A stretch of 64,000 bases of DNA from an uncultured Kordiimonas sp. (GTDB lineage: Bacteria > Pseudomonadota > Alphaproteobacteria > Sphingomonadales > Kordiimonadaceae), in assembly GCA_947492375.1 (NCBI GenBank), contig CANLMI010000003.1, positions 310,001 through 374,000 of the forward strand. Reading direction: 5' to 3'. The first letter of the stretch is position 1, and each line of letters opens with the position of its first letter. A program made the position numbers and the translations under genes. The notes under the pieces were generated by a model that was not told the DNA's origin, ran no database searches, and saw only the letters and a program-made list of their open reading frames with translations. This document shows positions 8,720 through 17,617 of this stretch, one piece after another.

Positions 8720-10468
8720 TTATCCATTCATCGCGTCCATAAGTGCGCGATCAAGGCCGAAATACTCGGCTTTGGTTAGAAAGTGCGGGCGAACACCTGT
8801 TGATTTGAAGTCGCCAACAAGCTTACCGCTTTCATCTTCGCCCGTGAATTCATAGGTAAACAAGTCCTGTGTGGTGATGACGTCACCTTCCATACCAACA
8901 ACTTCAGTTACATGGGTGGTACGGCGGCCACCGTCCCGCATTCGTTGGACTTGTACAATCATATCAAGTGAACCAGCGATCTGTTCACGGATTGCCTTTG
9001 CCGGTAAATGCAAGCCTGCCATATTGACCATATTTTCAAGCCGTGTCAGGCCTTCACGCGGCCTGTTGGCGTGGATTGTACCCATCGAACCATCGTGTCC
9101 TGTGTTCATGGCTTGCAGCATGTCAATGGCTTCACCGCCCCTGATTTCACCGAGAATAATTCGGTCTGGACGCATCCGAAGGGCGTTTTTAACCAGATCA
9201 CGCATGGTTATCTCGCCTTGGCCTTCAAGGTTGGGTGGGCGGGTTTCAAGGCGCACCACATGAGGCTGTTGTAGTTGCAACTCTGCCGCGTCTTCAATGG
9301 TAACAACCCGTTCGCCTTTATCGACCATACGGGACAGGGCGTTCAGCATTGTTGTTTTACCTGAACCTGTACCCCCTGAAATCAAAATATTCAACCGGCA
9401 TGCGCCAGCGATCTTCAGGAGTTTTGCAAGCGGCGGCGTGATTGATCCGAAATCCAGCATTTTATCAAGGGTGATTTTGTCCTTGGTAAATTTACGGATT
9501 GATATTGAGGCACCGTCAATTGCAAGGGGCGGTGCGATCACGTTTACCCGGCTGCCGTCAGCAAGGCGGGCATCACAAATTGGCGATGTTTCATCGACCC
9601 GTCTGCCCACTGCTGTCACAATCCGCTGTGCCACATTCATGAGATGCTGGTTATCGCGGAAGGCGATATCTGTAAGCGTCAATTTACCATGTTGTTCAAC
9701 ATAAACCTGTTGAGGCCCGTTGACCATAATATCGGATATGCTCTCGTCTGCCAAAAGTGGTTCAAGGGGGCCAAGGCCCAACATGTCATCAAGGAGAAGA
9801 GAAACCAGATCGCGTTGTTCGCGGAGGTTTAAATTGATTTTTTCCTGAACAAGTAATTCGCCAACAACTTCGCCGATTTGCTCAGCAAGTTCCGGGCGTG
9901 GCAGGTCAGCGGCGGCGGCAGGGTCAATATGCTCCATCAAAAGCGGCTGTACCTGATTTTTTGCTTTGTTTAGGGTCTTTTTAGGGTCTTCTTTTTTGCC
10001 GGCCTTATCCGAGCCTTCTCCAATTGGCCCAATTTTCTTTTCTATTTCACTTAAAAGAAATGTTGAGACTTCCTTTTTCTCTTGCTCCAGTACAATAATG
10101 CCTTCGCGGCGAGCCGTATCATCAATCAACTCAGAGATTTTTGCTAAAACGTCATTATGGGACAGCGTTAAAAGAACATCAGGTGCAAAGGCGGCTGCAA
10201 GGCTCGCGCTCGTTAGGCGCAAAAGTTTATTATGGAGGCTCTCATCATCGCCAAAGTCACTAAAACCCTGCTGATCGGTTTGATCATTATACTGAGAATT
10301 GGAAGGTATTTGTATTGACGATGGATCAGTATCGAAATTAGATGGCCCGCTGGTGCTTCCGTCCGGCAGGTTTGCTACCTCTGGGGTAGTAGTGACGTTT
10401 TTACCAAAGCTGCCACCTGCAACTTTTTTGATATCTCTACGTCGTTTTCCAAAAGCTTGCGATTTCAT
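8720..10468 (-). CDS. cpaF: Tad pilus assembly ATPase CpaF/TadA
   Basis: A 582-residue secretion ATPase of the VirB11/TadA class. The C-terminal 350 residues hold the nucleotide-binding core: the Walker A loop ISGGTGSGKTT, the Walker B segment PDRIILGEIRGGEAIDML and a GTIHANRP histidine box. A HIDPAAAADLPRPELAEQ segment precedes the core. The N-terminal 140 residues are low-complexity and polar, longer than in most CpaF proteins and without a recognisable domain. It powers pilin polymerisation at the cytoplasmic face and is probably located by the CpaE protein encoded just upstream. Confidence 0.95.
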   Translation of the reverse strand: MKSQAFGKRRRDIKKVAGGSFGKNVTTTPEVANLPDGSTSGPSNFDTDPSSIQIPSNSQYNDQTDQQGFSDFGDDESLHNKLLRLTSASLAAAFAPDVLLTLSHNDVLAKISELIDDTARREGIIVLEQEKKEVSTFLLSEIEKKIGPIGEGSDKAGKKEDPKKTLNKAKNQVQPLLMEHIDPAAAADLPRPELAEQIGEVVGELLVQEKINLNLREQRDLVSLLLDDMLGLGPLEPLLADESISDIMVNGPQQVYVEQHGKLTLTDIAFRDNQHLMNVAQRIVTAVGRRVDETSPICDARLADGSRVNVIAPPLAIDGASISIRKFTKDKITLDKMLDFGSITPPLAKLLKIAGACRLNILISGGTGSGKTTMLNALSRMVDKGERVVTIEDAAELQLQQPHVVRLETRPPNLEGQGEITMRDLVKNALRMRPDRIILGEIRGGEAIDMLQAMNTGHDGSMGTIHANRPREGLTRLENMVNMAGLHLPAKAIREQIAGSLDMIVQVQRMRDGGRRTTHVTEVVGMEGDVITTQDLFTYEFTGEDESGKLVGDFKSTGVRPHFLTKAEYFGLDRALMDAMNG

Positions 10469-10502
10469 CGTCGATTAGACCTAATACTCAAATACCTAAA
10501 AT

Positions 10503-11729
10503 TTAATTCTTTTTGCCGAGCAGCTTGCCCATCCAAGATGCCCCTTTGTTCGTGATTTCTTCAGTGTTGCTGAAGAGGCCTGCAATCTGTTTGATGGCGG
10601 TTGAAGGCTTTGAATTGGGTAGGGCATCGATCAAGATTTTCCCTTTTTTACTGGCATCAACTAGGGCGCGTGGCTCAAAGGGAATGTTTACAGCGATTGA
10701 TCTTTCAATCGAATTTTCAAAATCCTTGCTGTCCACTTCATCGGCATTTTGACCTTGGCGGGTTGTTACGATATGTACTTTGGCACTTGGGGCTGCGAAT
10801 TTGATGTGGGATAGCAGGCGGATACAATCGCGTGCCGCTGTTAGTGAATAATCACTAATTAAAACAACGTCTGTAGCCGCGCTTAGAATGTCACCATGCT
10901 CCCCCAAAACCTGCCGGGGTAAATCAACAAAGACTGTTTGATAGTTTTCCCCCAGTGCTTCAATCAGATGCGGAAGGGCATCGTCACTTGGAGCCCTTAG
11001 AGAGCCGAGAGGCGCTTCTGCACCTAATATTGCAAGATTTTTGTGGGGCTTAACTACGGCGCGCTCTAAAAATAACCCATCAACACGATTCGGGTTTTCG
11101 AGCGCATCGGCCAGTCCCCGCCCGGGTTCCAGATCAAACTGGAGAGCAGAGGTGCCGAAATAAAAGTCCATATCAAGAAGGGCGGTGTTTTCGCCTTTTT
11201 CTGCCGTAAGCCAAGCAATGTTTGTAACGATTGTGCTGGTGCCAAGGCCACCACGGAGGCCGACAAAGACAATCTGTTTCTTGTCCCCGCTAACCTCTTC
11301 GGCAACTGGTTCTTCTTCTTGTATTGTCATGGCCTCTTCGGCGGATGTTAAACATTCCCTGATTTGTTCCAGCGACAATGGTTTAACCAGATAATCATGA
11401 ACACCTGCGTGGATAAGGTCTCGGTACAGGGAAACATCATTTTGTTCACCGACTGCTACGACTATAGTGCCAGGCTCACAGACTTCTGCCAGTGATTGCA
11501 TGTCTTCACGGGGGTCATCGCTTTCGGATAAGTCCACGATCAAAAATTCCGGGCAAGGCATAGCACCGAGCGCGCGCACAGAGGCTGCTATACCTCCTGA
11601 AAAACACATATCTTTTGACCATTCTCGTTCTAAAGCGACCTTTTCAAACAAGGACTTTGTGTCTTCATCGCAGAGGAAGGCCGAGAAAAATTCACGGTCA
11701 GAATTGAGGGATGCTGCGGAAATACTCAT
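10503..11729 (-). CDS. cpaE: Tad pilus localisation ATPase CpaE/TadZ
   Basis: The 408-residue protein combines an N-terminal receiver-like domain (about 1-130, with FLIVDLSESDD and HDYLVKPLSLEQI) with a ParA/MinD-type ATPase domain. The P loop is of the deviant kind (FVGLRGGLGTSTIVTNIA), and ALLDMDFYFGTSALQFDL provides the following switch region. In CpaE/TadZ proteins this arrangement positions the pilus machine at the cell pole. The ATG is preceded by AAGGGG. It lies between cpaD and cpaF with short gaps, as expected for the locus. Confidence 0.93.
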   Translation of the reverse strand: MSISAASLNSDREFFSAFLCDEDTKSLFEKVALEREWSKDMCFSGGIAASVRALGAMPCPEFLIVDLSESDDPREDMQSLAEVCEPGTIVVAVGEQNDVSLYRDLIHAGVHDYLVKPLSLEQIRECLTSAEEAMTIQEEEPVAEEVSGDKKQIVFVGLRGGLGTSTIVTNIAWLTAEKGENTALLDMDFYFGTSALQFDLEPGRGLADALENPNRVDGLFLERAVVKPHKNLAILGAEAPLGSLRAPSDDALPHLIEALGENYQTVFVDLPRQVLGEHGDILSAATDVVLISDYSLTAARDCIRLLSHIKFAAPSAKVHIVTTRQGQNADEVDSKDFENSIERSIAVNIPFEPRALVDASKKGKILIDALPNSKPSTAIKQIAGLFSNTEEITNKGASWMGKLLGKKN

Positions 11730-11741
11730 TGATCTAACCCC

Positions 11742-12437
11742 TTAATTACTGGAATCGTTTGCTGAACCACTGAAGCTAACAGAATTTCCGTCTGCGTTCG
11801 TGATCGTCAGTGTTTGTGTACCAGTTCCTGCCGGTGGTGAAGCTTGTGGTGCCCCTATGATAGCCCCAACTGCTGCGCCGGTTGAATTGCCGGTTGTTGT
11901 GCCGGAAACAAGATCTCTCGGGTTTGCAACCATCAAACCGAGGTTGGCAACGTTTGAGCAACCATGATAGCTGCTTGGGTTATTTTTACGGTTATTACCG
12001 ATTTCATCAGGCCAGTTACCGCAGGTAGGCGTTGTAACAACATGGCGTTCCAGATAAAGTACGACATCACCTTCATCGGGTTTGGCACCTAAAAATGTTT
12101 TGCCAGCATATGTTAGACCGCGCTTTTTGAGCATGGTGCTAATTTCGCTCACTCTATCGTCTTCTGCTGAGTAGGTACTATCTACCATTAAAACATCGCC
12201 GTATCCGACATTTGAATTTGCTAAAAACACATTGAGTGAACTCATTGTTTTGGCTGATAAGGTTGCTGTTTTATCATCTTCAGCCTTAATGACATGGGAG
12301 AAGCGGACCAACTGTACCGTATTTCTGTGCACTTGATCGTTAAGCCCTGCCGTACCAACAGACTGGCCGCAAGCAGCGAGTGTTGTCATACTGATCGCTA
12401 GAATTAAGGTTTTTGAAAAAATAGATTTTCTAGTCAT
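11742..12437 (-). CDS. cpaD: Tad pilus assembly lipoprotein CpaD
   Basis: The 231-residue protein starts with a lipoprotein signal: the lipobox LAAC places the lipidated cysteine at residue 23. The mature protein shows the CpaD features CGNWPDEIGNN and YHGCSNVANLGLMVANPRDL. CpaD is an outer-membrane-associated lipoprotein that supports the CpaC secretin. The tail is rich in Gly, Thr and Asn (after GTTTGNSTGAAVG). It lies 15 bases after cpaC and 12 before cpaE. Confidence 0.93.
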   Translation of the reverse strand: MTRKSIFSKTLILAISMTTLAACGQSVGTAGLNDQVHRNTVQLVRFSHVIKAEDDKTATLSAKTMSSLNVFLANSNVGYGDVLMVDSTYSAEDDRVSEISTMLKKRGLTYAGKTFLGAKPDEGDVVLYLERHVVTTPTCGNWPDEIGNNRKNNPSSYHGCSNVANLGLMVANPRDLVSGTTTGNSTGAAVGAIIGAPQASPPAGTGTQTLTITNADGNSVSFSGSANDSSN

Positions 12438-12452
12438 TTTTATATCCTTTCC

Positions 12453-13955
12453 TTAATCAAGCTGGAAGCCAGCACGTTTTTTAATTGACGGGCCTTTATG
12501 TTGATCAAGATTGGACGCGTTGTTTTTAGTGTTGGTTTTCCAGCGATTACCATTCAGGAAACGGTCCATATCATCTGGTGCAATATAGCCATCGGTTGGA
12601 AGGGCCAGTTGCCTGTTGGATACAGGACGCACAATATAGGGTGTTACGACGATTAGAAGTTCTGTTTCGTCGCGGCGAAATTCATCAGACCTGAAAAGCG
12701 CGCCAAGGATAGGTATATCGCCAAGGCCCGGGAATTTTGTCGCGTCTTGTGTGATGTTATTCTCTATTAATCCTGCGATAGCGAAAGATTGACCACTTCC
12801 CAGTTCCACCGTTGTTTCTGCTCGGCGAGTTGTTAGGGCAGGGACTGCAATATTAGAGAGAGTGATAGCACCAACTGTTGAGATATCACTTACTTCAGGC
12901 TCAACACGCATTGAAATTCTGCCGGAATTAAGAACCGTTGGTTCAAACTCCAGACTAATGCCGAATTCACGGTAGGTAATAGCAAGTTGGCCATTGTCTG
13001 CAGGAACAGGAATTGGGAATTCTCCGCCAGCAAGGAAATTGGCACTTTCACCAGTCAGTGCCGTCAGGTTAGGCTCAGCAAGAACACTAACGAAACCTTC
13101 ATTATCGAGCGCATCGATCAAATAGTTAAGGTCTAGGCCACCAGTTACAAGTGAGCCCGCCAAAGAAGGAGCTTCGCCGGGCATGAACTGGCGAATGAAG
13201 TTGCCGGGGCTTGCAGGATCAGGGATAATATCGAAAAAATCCCTTCCTTGAGCAAAACCAAATCCAAAATCTCCAGAAGAGCCAGTCAATTCCCAGTTAA
13301 AACCAAGTTGTTTAATTATAGAGCGTGATACCTCTGCGATACGAACCCGCAGGTTAACTTGTGTAGGTTGCTGGACAGCTATACTATTAATGATATCCTC
13401 TGTTCCTGCAAGTGAGCGTGCGAGACGTTCAGCCATCGCTGCTTTATCCGGTGATGCAACATTTCCTTCGAGTACGACCATATTTCCGAGTAGAGAAGCG
13501 CTGACATAGCTATCAGGTAGCATTTTCTTCAAGGCACTTTGTAGCGGTGCAAGGTTCTGAGCCACGAATATATCGCTGGAAAAAATTGTTTGGTCATTTT
13601 CATCTAAAGCATAGATGGTTGTCTCGCCTTGATCTTTTCCGAAAACATATATGATCTTTTCAGATTTAACAGACACGTCTGCTATCTCTGGGTTTGCGAC
13701 AAATACCTGTTTTGCGGGGCGCTTTAATCTGAGAAGGGTGCCTTTGTTTAGCTGAATTGTAAGTGTTTGATCACCTGGGCGTACGATATCAGCGTCATTA
13801 CCGTTTGTTAGCTGAGTTGCTATTGCCGGTGTTGAAATCTGGCTCGTTATGATGCCTATAAGGCCTGTGAATATTGCAGTAGTAGACAAGCGGTTAAATG
13901 CTGCTTTTGCCTGAGCTATTTTTGCCTGAGTTTTTATCATTAATTTTTCTAACAT
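12453..13955 (-). CDS. cpaC: Tad pilus outer-membrane secretin CpaC/RcpA
   Basis: The 500-residue protein has a signal region ending near residue 47 (STPAIATQ), an N-terminal pilus and secretin domain (LRLKRPAKQVFVANPEIADV), a BON-like segment (VVLEGNVASPDKAAMAERLA), and a C-terminal secretin domain (GESANFLAGGEFPIPV, VPALTTRRAETTVELGSGQSFAIAGLI, FPGLGDIPILGALFRS). It forms the outer-membrane channel of the Flp pilus. The start codon shares one base with the cpaB stop (TAATG) and has GGAG upstream, so translation is coupled. Confidence 0.95.
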   Translation of the reverse strand: MLEKLMIKTQAKIAQAKAAFNRLSTTAIFTGLIGIITSQISTPAIATQLTNGNDADIVRPGDQTLTIQLNKGTLLRLKRPAKQVFVANPEIADVSVKSEKIIYVFGKDQGETTIYALDENDQTIFSSDIFVAQNLAPLQSALKKMLPDSYVSASLLGNMVVLEGNVASPDKAAMAERLARSLAGTEDIINSIAVQQPTQVNLRVRIAEVSRSIIKQLGFNWELTGSSGDFGFGFAQGRDFFDIIPDPASPGNFIRQFMPGEAPSLAGSLVTGGLDLNYLIDALDNEGFVSVLAEPNLTALTGESANFLAGGEFPIPVPADNGQLAITYREFGISLEFEPTVLNSGRISMRVEPEVSDISTVGAITLSNIAVPALTTRRAETTVELGSGQSFAIAGLIENNITQDATKFPGLGDIPILGALFRSDEFRRDETELLIVVTPYIVRPVSNRQLALPTDGYIAPDDMDRFLNGNRWKTNTKNNASNLDQHKGPSIKKRAGFQLD

Positions 13956-14890
13956 TATTCTACTCCAGCCTCGTCAATAAGGGCAGTATTAGCGTCTTCG
14001 CTAGGGGCGGTGGCGCTTATATTTAATCCACCTGTTTTGACAACGGTGCGGACGGCGCCTCGGTCTACGAGAATTGCGTTTTCATTTCCATTTTGCCCGA
14101 GCTTTGGAAGGTACTTACTTACTTCGCTGTCTTGTGTTGTAGAGGTTGTGCGGGCAACGGGCGGGCTGTTTGGGTCGCTCGCTAAATCACCGCTAGCGCG
14201 TGCAAGGCTGCGTAAACTTAATGACATGGCACCGATGCGTTTCATAACTGCCACTTTTTCTGCCATTTTTGGCGTTACTTCGAGTGTTGCGGTTTTGCGA
14301 ACCTGAACGCCGGTCGCATCTTTTTCACTGGATTGATCGACACCGAGCACACGTACGTTACTTAAAACTGTTTCACTAAGGTTATGGTTTCCGCTTTCAC
14401 GTTGAACGCGGTGGGTTAAAATAACATCCACCCGGTCGCCAGGATAGACAAAGCCGCCAATGCTCGATTCGGGGGTGAGGGCAATTGTTACAGCGCGCAT
14501 ACCCGGGCTTAATATCGCGGCCATAAACCCTCGTTCGCCCTGCGCAACCAATGATGACCGTGTAACTGGGGCCCCTGATTGTAACGGTGAGCGAACAACC
14601 ATTCCGACAAGCTCGCCTGTTGTGTTCGAATTTTCATCAGCGCGGTAATAGGCTTCATTAAGAGCGGATTCGGGCCATTCTTGTTGTAGCATATGGTCAG
14701 GGCTAATAATTGTTCCTATGGGAAGGTCGGCCGCAGCTACAAGTATGCTTGCGGCTGGCCGTTCGACAACCTGCTGTGTAGGCTGAACTTGCTGAGGTGC
14801 ATTATTTGACAGGAATGCCCGCGTTAAAAAGAACACGAGAATAACGCCGACACCAGCCAGCAAAATAAGGATGAGTGCTCTGGGGTTCAT
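13955..14890 (-). CDS. cpaB: Tad pilus assembly protein CpaB/RcpC
   Basis: The 311-residue protein has an N-terminal membrane anchor (about 4-28), a SAF domain (ASILVAAADLPIGTIISPDHML, with GAPVTRSSLV), and an RcpC/CpaB domain (MRAVTIALTPESSIGGFVYPGDRVDVILTH). It is periplasmic and helps gate or stabilise the secretin encoded just downstream. It is the first of eight closely spaced assembly genes reading cpaB, cpaC, cpaD, cpaE, cpaF, tadB and tadC, with cpaA 78 bases upstream. Confidence 0.94.
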   Translation of the reverse strand: MNPRALILILLAGVGVILVFFLTRAFLSNNAPQQVQPTQQVVERPAASILVAAADLPIGTIISPDHMLQQEWPESALNEAYYRADENSNTTGELVGMVVRSPLQSGAPVTRSSLVAQGERGFMAAILSPGMRAVTIALTPESSIGGFVYPGDRVDVILTHRVQRESGNHNLSETVLSNVRVLGVDQSSEKDATGVQVRKTATLEVTPKMAEKVAVMKRIGAMSLSLRSLARASGDLASDPNSPPVARTTSTTQDSEVSKYLPKLGQNGNENAILVDRGAVRTVVKTGGLNISATAPSEDANTALIDEAGVE

Positions 14891-14968
14891 GATCCCCTCC
14901 TCCGTAATCCGTTAGTAAATCGTAACAAAGTCAATTGACTATCGCGCGAAACCGTTAACATAAGCTTT

Positions 14969-15592
14969 TCATCCTGTAGTTAATTCAACAAAACGTTGAA
15001 AAAGAACCCAAATCCCTACGGCAGAAATAGCGAGGCCATATGGTACTTTCGGTTGTGTGTTAGTTTGATAAGGTTTTGATCGGCCTTGTTTTTTTTCGGT
15101 ATCAATACTGTCGTGGGCTATCGTAGCCAGATAAATGTCGCTACTCATGTCAACGGTTGCGAGCTTTGATTTTTTCTCTTGGATTTTGAAATAATGATGA
15201 TAAATGAGCGTGCCAATGGCAACAATGCCGCCACAAACAGTTGTATATAAGAGGAATGGCAGTAAATATTTGATACCTGCAAACAAAGCAAAGCTGGACA
15301 TCAATTTAACATCGCCGCCGCCCATCATACCAAGAGCAAACAAACCTGAAGTCATCAATAGAACAAAGCCTGCGGTTGCTACCGGAAGCAACATCGCTGA
15401 AGTTGCTCCAGCGCCGATAAGTAGATTTACGGTCATGAAAATTAAAAATAGACCGATGATATGGAGGCTCGTTTTGTTTTTGATGATTCGGCTTTTTAAA
15501 TCGGTTATCGCAGCATATGTAAGAGCAGTAGCCACCAATATATAAATAATGGTGCTAATTGATGTGTAATGCACATTCAGCGTGTCGATCAT
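14969..15592 (-). CDS. cpaA: Prepilin peptidase CpaA/TadV
   Basis: A 207-residue A24-family aspartic peptidase. It has about five hydrophobic segments. The two catalytic aspartates are seen in DLKSRIIKNK (about residue 27) and in GGGDVKLMSSFALFAG (about residue 93), the GxGD motif. The short size, without the methylase domain of PilD, is normal for TadV. It should cleave the three Flp pilins and the TadE-like proteins after the conserved glycine. The segment at about 136-175 is polar and longer than in many CpaA proteins. Confidence 0.93.
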   Translation of the reverse strand: MIDTLNVHYTSISTIIYILVATALTYAAITDLKSRIIKNKTSLHIIGLFLIFMTVNLLIGAGATSAMLLPVATAGFVLLMTSGLFALGMMGGGDVKLMSSFALFAGIKYLLPFLLYTTVCGGIVAIGTLIYHHYFKIQEKKSKLATVDMSSDIYLATIAHDSIDTEKKQGRSKPYQTNTQPKVPYGLAISAVGIWVLFQRFVELTTG

Positions 15593-15778
15593 AGTAAGCC
15601 TGACATGTGTTTGAACTATTTACGGATGTATTTTTTGATATTGCCTGATTAAAAAATACTTAATAAAAAGTTACTTAAGTTTTTGTTTTTATTTATCTAA
15701 TCAAACTATGATTAATTTTTGCCTAACAAGCAGGTTTATTTTTATTTAAGTTTGGACGGGGTTTTGTTCATGGATATA

Positions 15779-15806
15779 AAAAAGCCTCTGGAAATCCAGA
15801 GGCTCG
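15779..15806 (-). terminator. Terminator of the first Flp pilin gene
   Basis: On the minus strand AGCCTCTGG pairs with CCAGAGGCT and is followed by six Ts. It lies 46 bases past the pilin stop, between the pilin and cpaA genes. It would lower, but need not abolish, readthrough into cpaA. Confidence 0.85.
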
Positions 15807-15851
15807 ATACCTATCCGTATATTTTTCGATATTCGTAATGAATTGAAAGCT

Positions 15852-16049
15852 CTAATCGTCGGCAACAACGCTTGACCTTGCAGTGTCATCCATGCCTGCT
15901 TCTACGTCGGCGAAAACTTCGATAAATTCACCAGTCATGTTTTGTAAGGCTGTGATGAGCGCGATCGCGATAAGTGCCGCTAGCAAGCCATATTCGATTG
16001 CAGTGGCTCCGTCCTCGCTATCATAAATCTTTTTCACAAAGTTCGACAT
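15852..16049 (-). CDS. Flp/Fap-type pilin subunit (divergent copy)
   Basis: A 65-residue type IVb prepilin. After a short basic leader (MSNFVKKIYDSEDG) comes the cleavage site G/ATAIEYGLLAALIAIALITALQ, with the glutamate at +5 that is needed for assembly, followed by a hydrophobic helix and an acidic tail. It differs from the two identical copies upstream at about a third of positions, mostly in the leader and C-terminal part. It should be processed by CpaA and assembled into Flp pili. Confidence 0.95.
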   Translation of the reverse strand: MSNFVKKIYDSEDGATAIEYGLLAALIAIALITALQNMTGEFIEVFADVEAGMDDTARSSVVADD

Positions 16050-16207
16050 TTTAATTCTCCAGCCACAAATATTGCCTGCATTCTTTATGGCATACAGTCA
16101 TAAATTAATAGTTAAGGACTATTAGCCAATTTATTAAAAAATTTAAGGTTTTTTCTGGATTTCTGAGTAGTAAAATACATTAGAGTATTTTGGGCTTATC
16201 GTATAAA

Positions 16208-16232
16208 AAAAGCCCCCGATATATCAGGGGCT
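16208..16232 (-). terminator. Terminator of Flp pilin copy 1
   Basis: On the minus strand AAAGCCCC pairs with GGGGCTTT across a TGATATATCG loop and runs into a T tract. The same hairpin occurs at 16649-16673 after the other copy. Confidence 0.9.
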
Positions 16233-16280
16233 TTCTGTGAATTTTGTTTGTGAATTCTTTTATGAATTCAACAATGTTGC

Positions 16281-16478
16281 TTAGTCGTCAGCAGTAGTTG
16301 TGCTACGGCTTGTGTCGTTTACACCAGCTTCGATGTCAGTGAAAGTTTCAACTAACTCACCGCCAAGGTTTTGAAGCGCAGTGATAAGCGCGATTGCTAC
16401 GAGTGCTGCGATAAGACCATATTCAATCGCAGTTGCACCTTCTTCGTTACGACGTAATTTATTTACAAACTTAAACAT
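16281..16478 (-). CDS. flp: Flp pilin subunit, tandem copy 1
   Basis: A 65-residue type IVb prepilin with the leader MFKFVNKLRRNEEG, cleavage before ATAIEYGLIAALVAIALITALQ, and an acidic, threonine- and serine-rich tail. I chose the ATG at 16478 because GGAG lies seven bases upstream; a frame extension to 16499 has no ribosome-binding site. The protein is identical to the copy at 16722-16919. It has its own terminator, so each pilin gene appears to be an independent, presumably strongly expressed unit. Confidence 0.96.
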   Translation of the reverse strand: MFKFVNKLRRNEEGATAIEYGLIAALVAIALITALQNLGGELVETFTDIEAGVNDTSRSTTTADD

Positions 16479-16648
16479 TTTCTTTCTCCAGCTGCACAAG
16501 TTTTGATGCCCTCAATGTGCACGCTATTGCTGAATAAAAGGTTAACAAAATAAAAAATAAGTATTTTAAAACAAATGCTTACGTAAAATTTTATCGATTT
16601 TAGATATATATTGTAGCAGGTGATCATATGTATGGAATAGGGCATAAA

Positions 16649-16673
16649 AAAAGCCCCCGATATATCAGGGGCT
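16649..16673 (-). terminator. Terminator of Flp pilin copy 2
   Basis: Identical hairpin and T tract to that after copy 1. It lies 49 bases past the pilin stop. Confidence 0.9.
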
Positions 16674-16721
16674 TTCTGTGAATTTTGTTTGTGAATTCTT
16701 TTATGAATTCAACAATGTTGC

Positions 16722-16919
16722 TTAGTCGTCAGCAGTAGTTGTGCTACGGCTTGTGTCGTTTACACCAGCTTCGATGTCAGTGAAAGTTTCAACTAACTCA
16801 CCACCAAGGTTTTGAAGCGCAGTAATAAGCGCGATTGCTACGAGTGCTGCGATAAGACCGTATTCAATCGCAGTTGCACCTTCTTCGTTACGACGTAATT
16901 TATTTACAAACTTAAACAT
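16722..16919 (-). CDS. flp: Flp pilin subunit, tandem copy 2
   Basis: A 65-residue prepilin identical in protein sequence to the copy at 16281-16478 and differing only by silent changes. It has the same GGAG ribosome-binding site before the ATG at 16919, the same G/ATAIEY processing site and the same +5 glutamate. It is the pilin gene closest to the long AT-rich region at 16992-17500, which may hold the main pilin promoter. Confidence 0.96.
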   Translation of the reverse strand: MFKFVNKLRRNEEGATAIEYGLIAALVAIALITALQNLGGELVETFTDIEAGVNDTSRSTTTADD

Positions 16920-16991
16920 TTTCTTTCTCCAGCTGCACAAGTTTTGATGCCCTCAATATGCACGCTATTGCTGAATAAAAGGTTAACAAAA

Positions 16992-17500
16992 ACGATAAAA
17001 ACTGTTTATAAACAAATAGTTAGAAAAAAATTAACCCTAATTTACTTAAAATTTTAATCAGATTGTTAAAGCCTTTGAAACATTATAATTTTTAATGTGT
17101 AGTTGCCTTTTATAAGCTTGGGTGGCTGTAGGTATTTGCTACTTTTTTATGTTTGCGAACAGGATTACAGAAAAAAATATTTTAAAAAAATCACGCAAAC
17201 TATAATTTTTTCCAGTGTTTGATGGTAATTCTGCTCGGGAATTGGATGATTCTTGGTCGTATTATTGATAACGAATAGCTTGGGTTAAACGATATTGTAG
17301 ATTATGTACAAAATAGCCTTCTCAGTGGCTGTAATGGTACTTGGTTCTATTTTACAGTTATTTTGATTTCCTGCTTATCGTTATATATTTGTTCGCTCTG
17401 GCGGGGGATGAAGTAGAATCGACTTGATGAATATCGAGTGTGATTGAGGATATTTGTTGCATATGAATGGTGAGCGCGGATGCGGGGCGTATTTTTAGTA
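16992..17500. other. AT-rich intergenic region upstream of the pilins
   Basis: About 500 bases with no coding frame. Long A and T tracts lie next to the pilin gene at 16990-17200. It separates the pilin cluster from the pseudopilin operon and is the likely place of the pilin promoter and any regulator sites; I could not pick out a specific operator. Confidence 0.5.
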
Positions 17501-17502
17501 AA

Positions 17503-17527
17503 GAAAAAGCCCGCTATTAGGGCGGGC
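17503..17527 (-). terminator. Terminator of the tadG-tadE operon
   Basis: On the minus strand GCCCGC pairs with GCGGGC across a CCTAATA loop, followed by five Ts. It lies about 90 bases past the last pseudopilin gene. Confidence 0.85.
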
Positions 17528-17617
17528 GTCGTTGGGGGTTGTCTGGTGATTTTATAATTTGTGTCTGATACTTTACATAAGGCCTAATTATATATGGTTA
17601 AATCGGATTGGGCGATT

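Larger units (their letters stand above)
16203..16550. repeat. Tandem duplication, copy 1 (pilin gene plus terminator)
   Basis: About 348 bases, covering a pilin gene with its ribosome-binding site and terminator, recur 441 bases downstream at 16644-16991 with only about four substitutions. Three of these are in the coding region and silent. Outside these borders the sequences differ, so the repeated unit is well delimited. Confidence 0.95.
16644..16991. repeat. Tandem duplication, copy 2 (pilin gene plus terminator)
   Basis: Second copy of the 348-base unit. Upstream of its right border the sequence becomes unrelated to copy 1, so the duplication carries only about 70 bases of 5' leader. 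The promoter may therefore differ between the two pilin genes. Confidence 0.95.
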
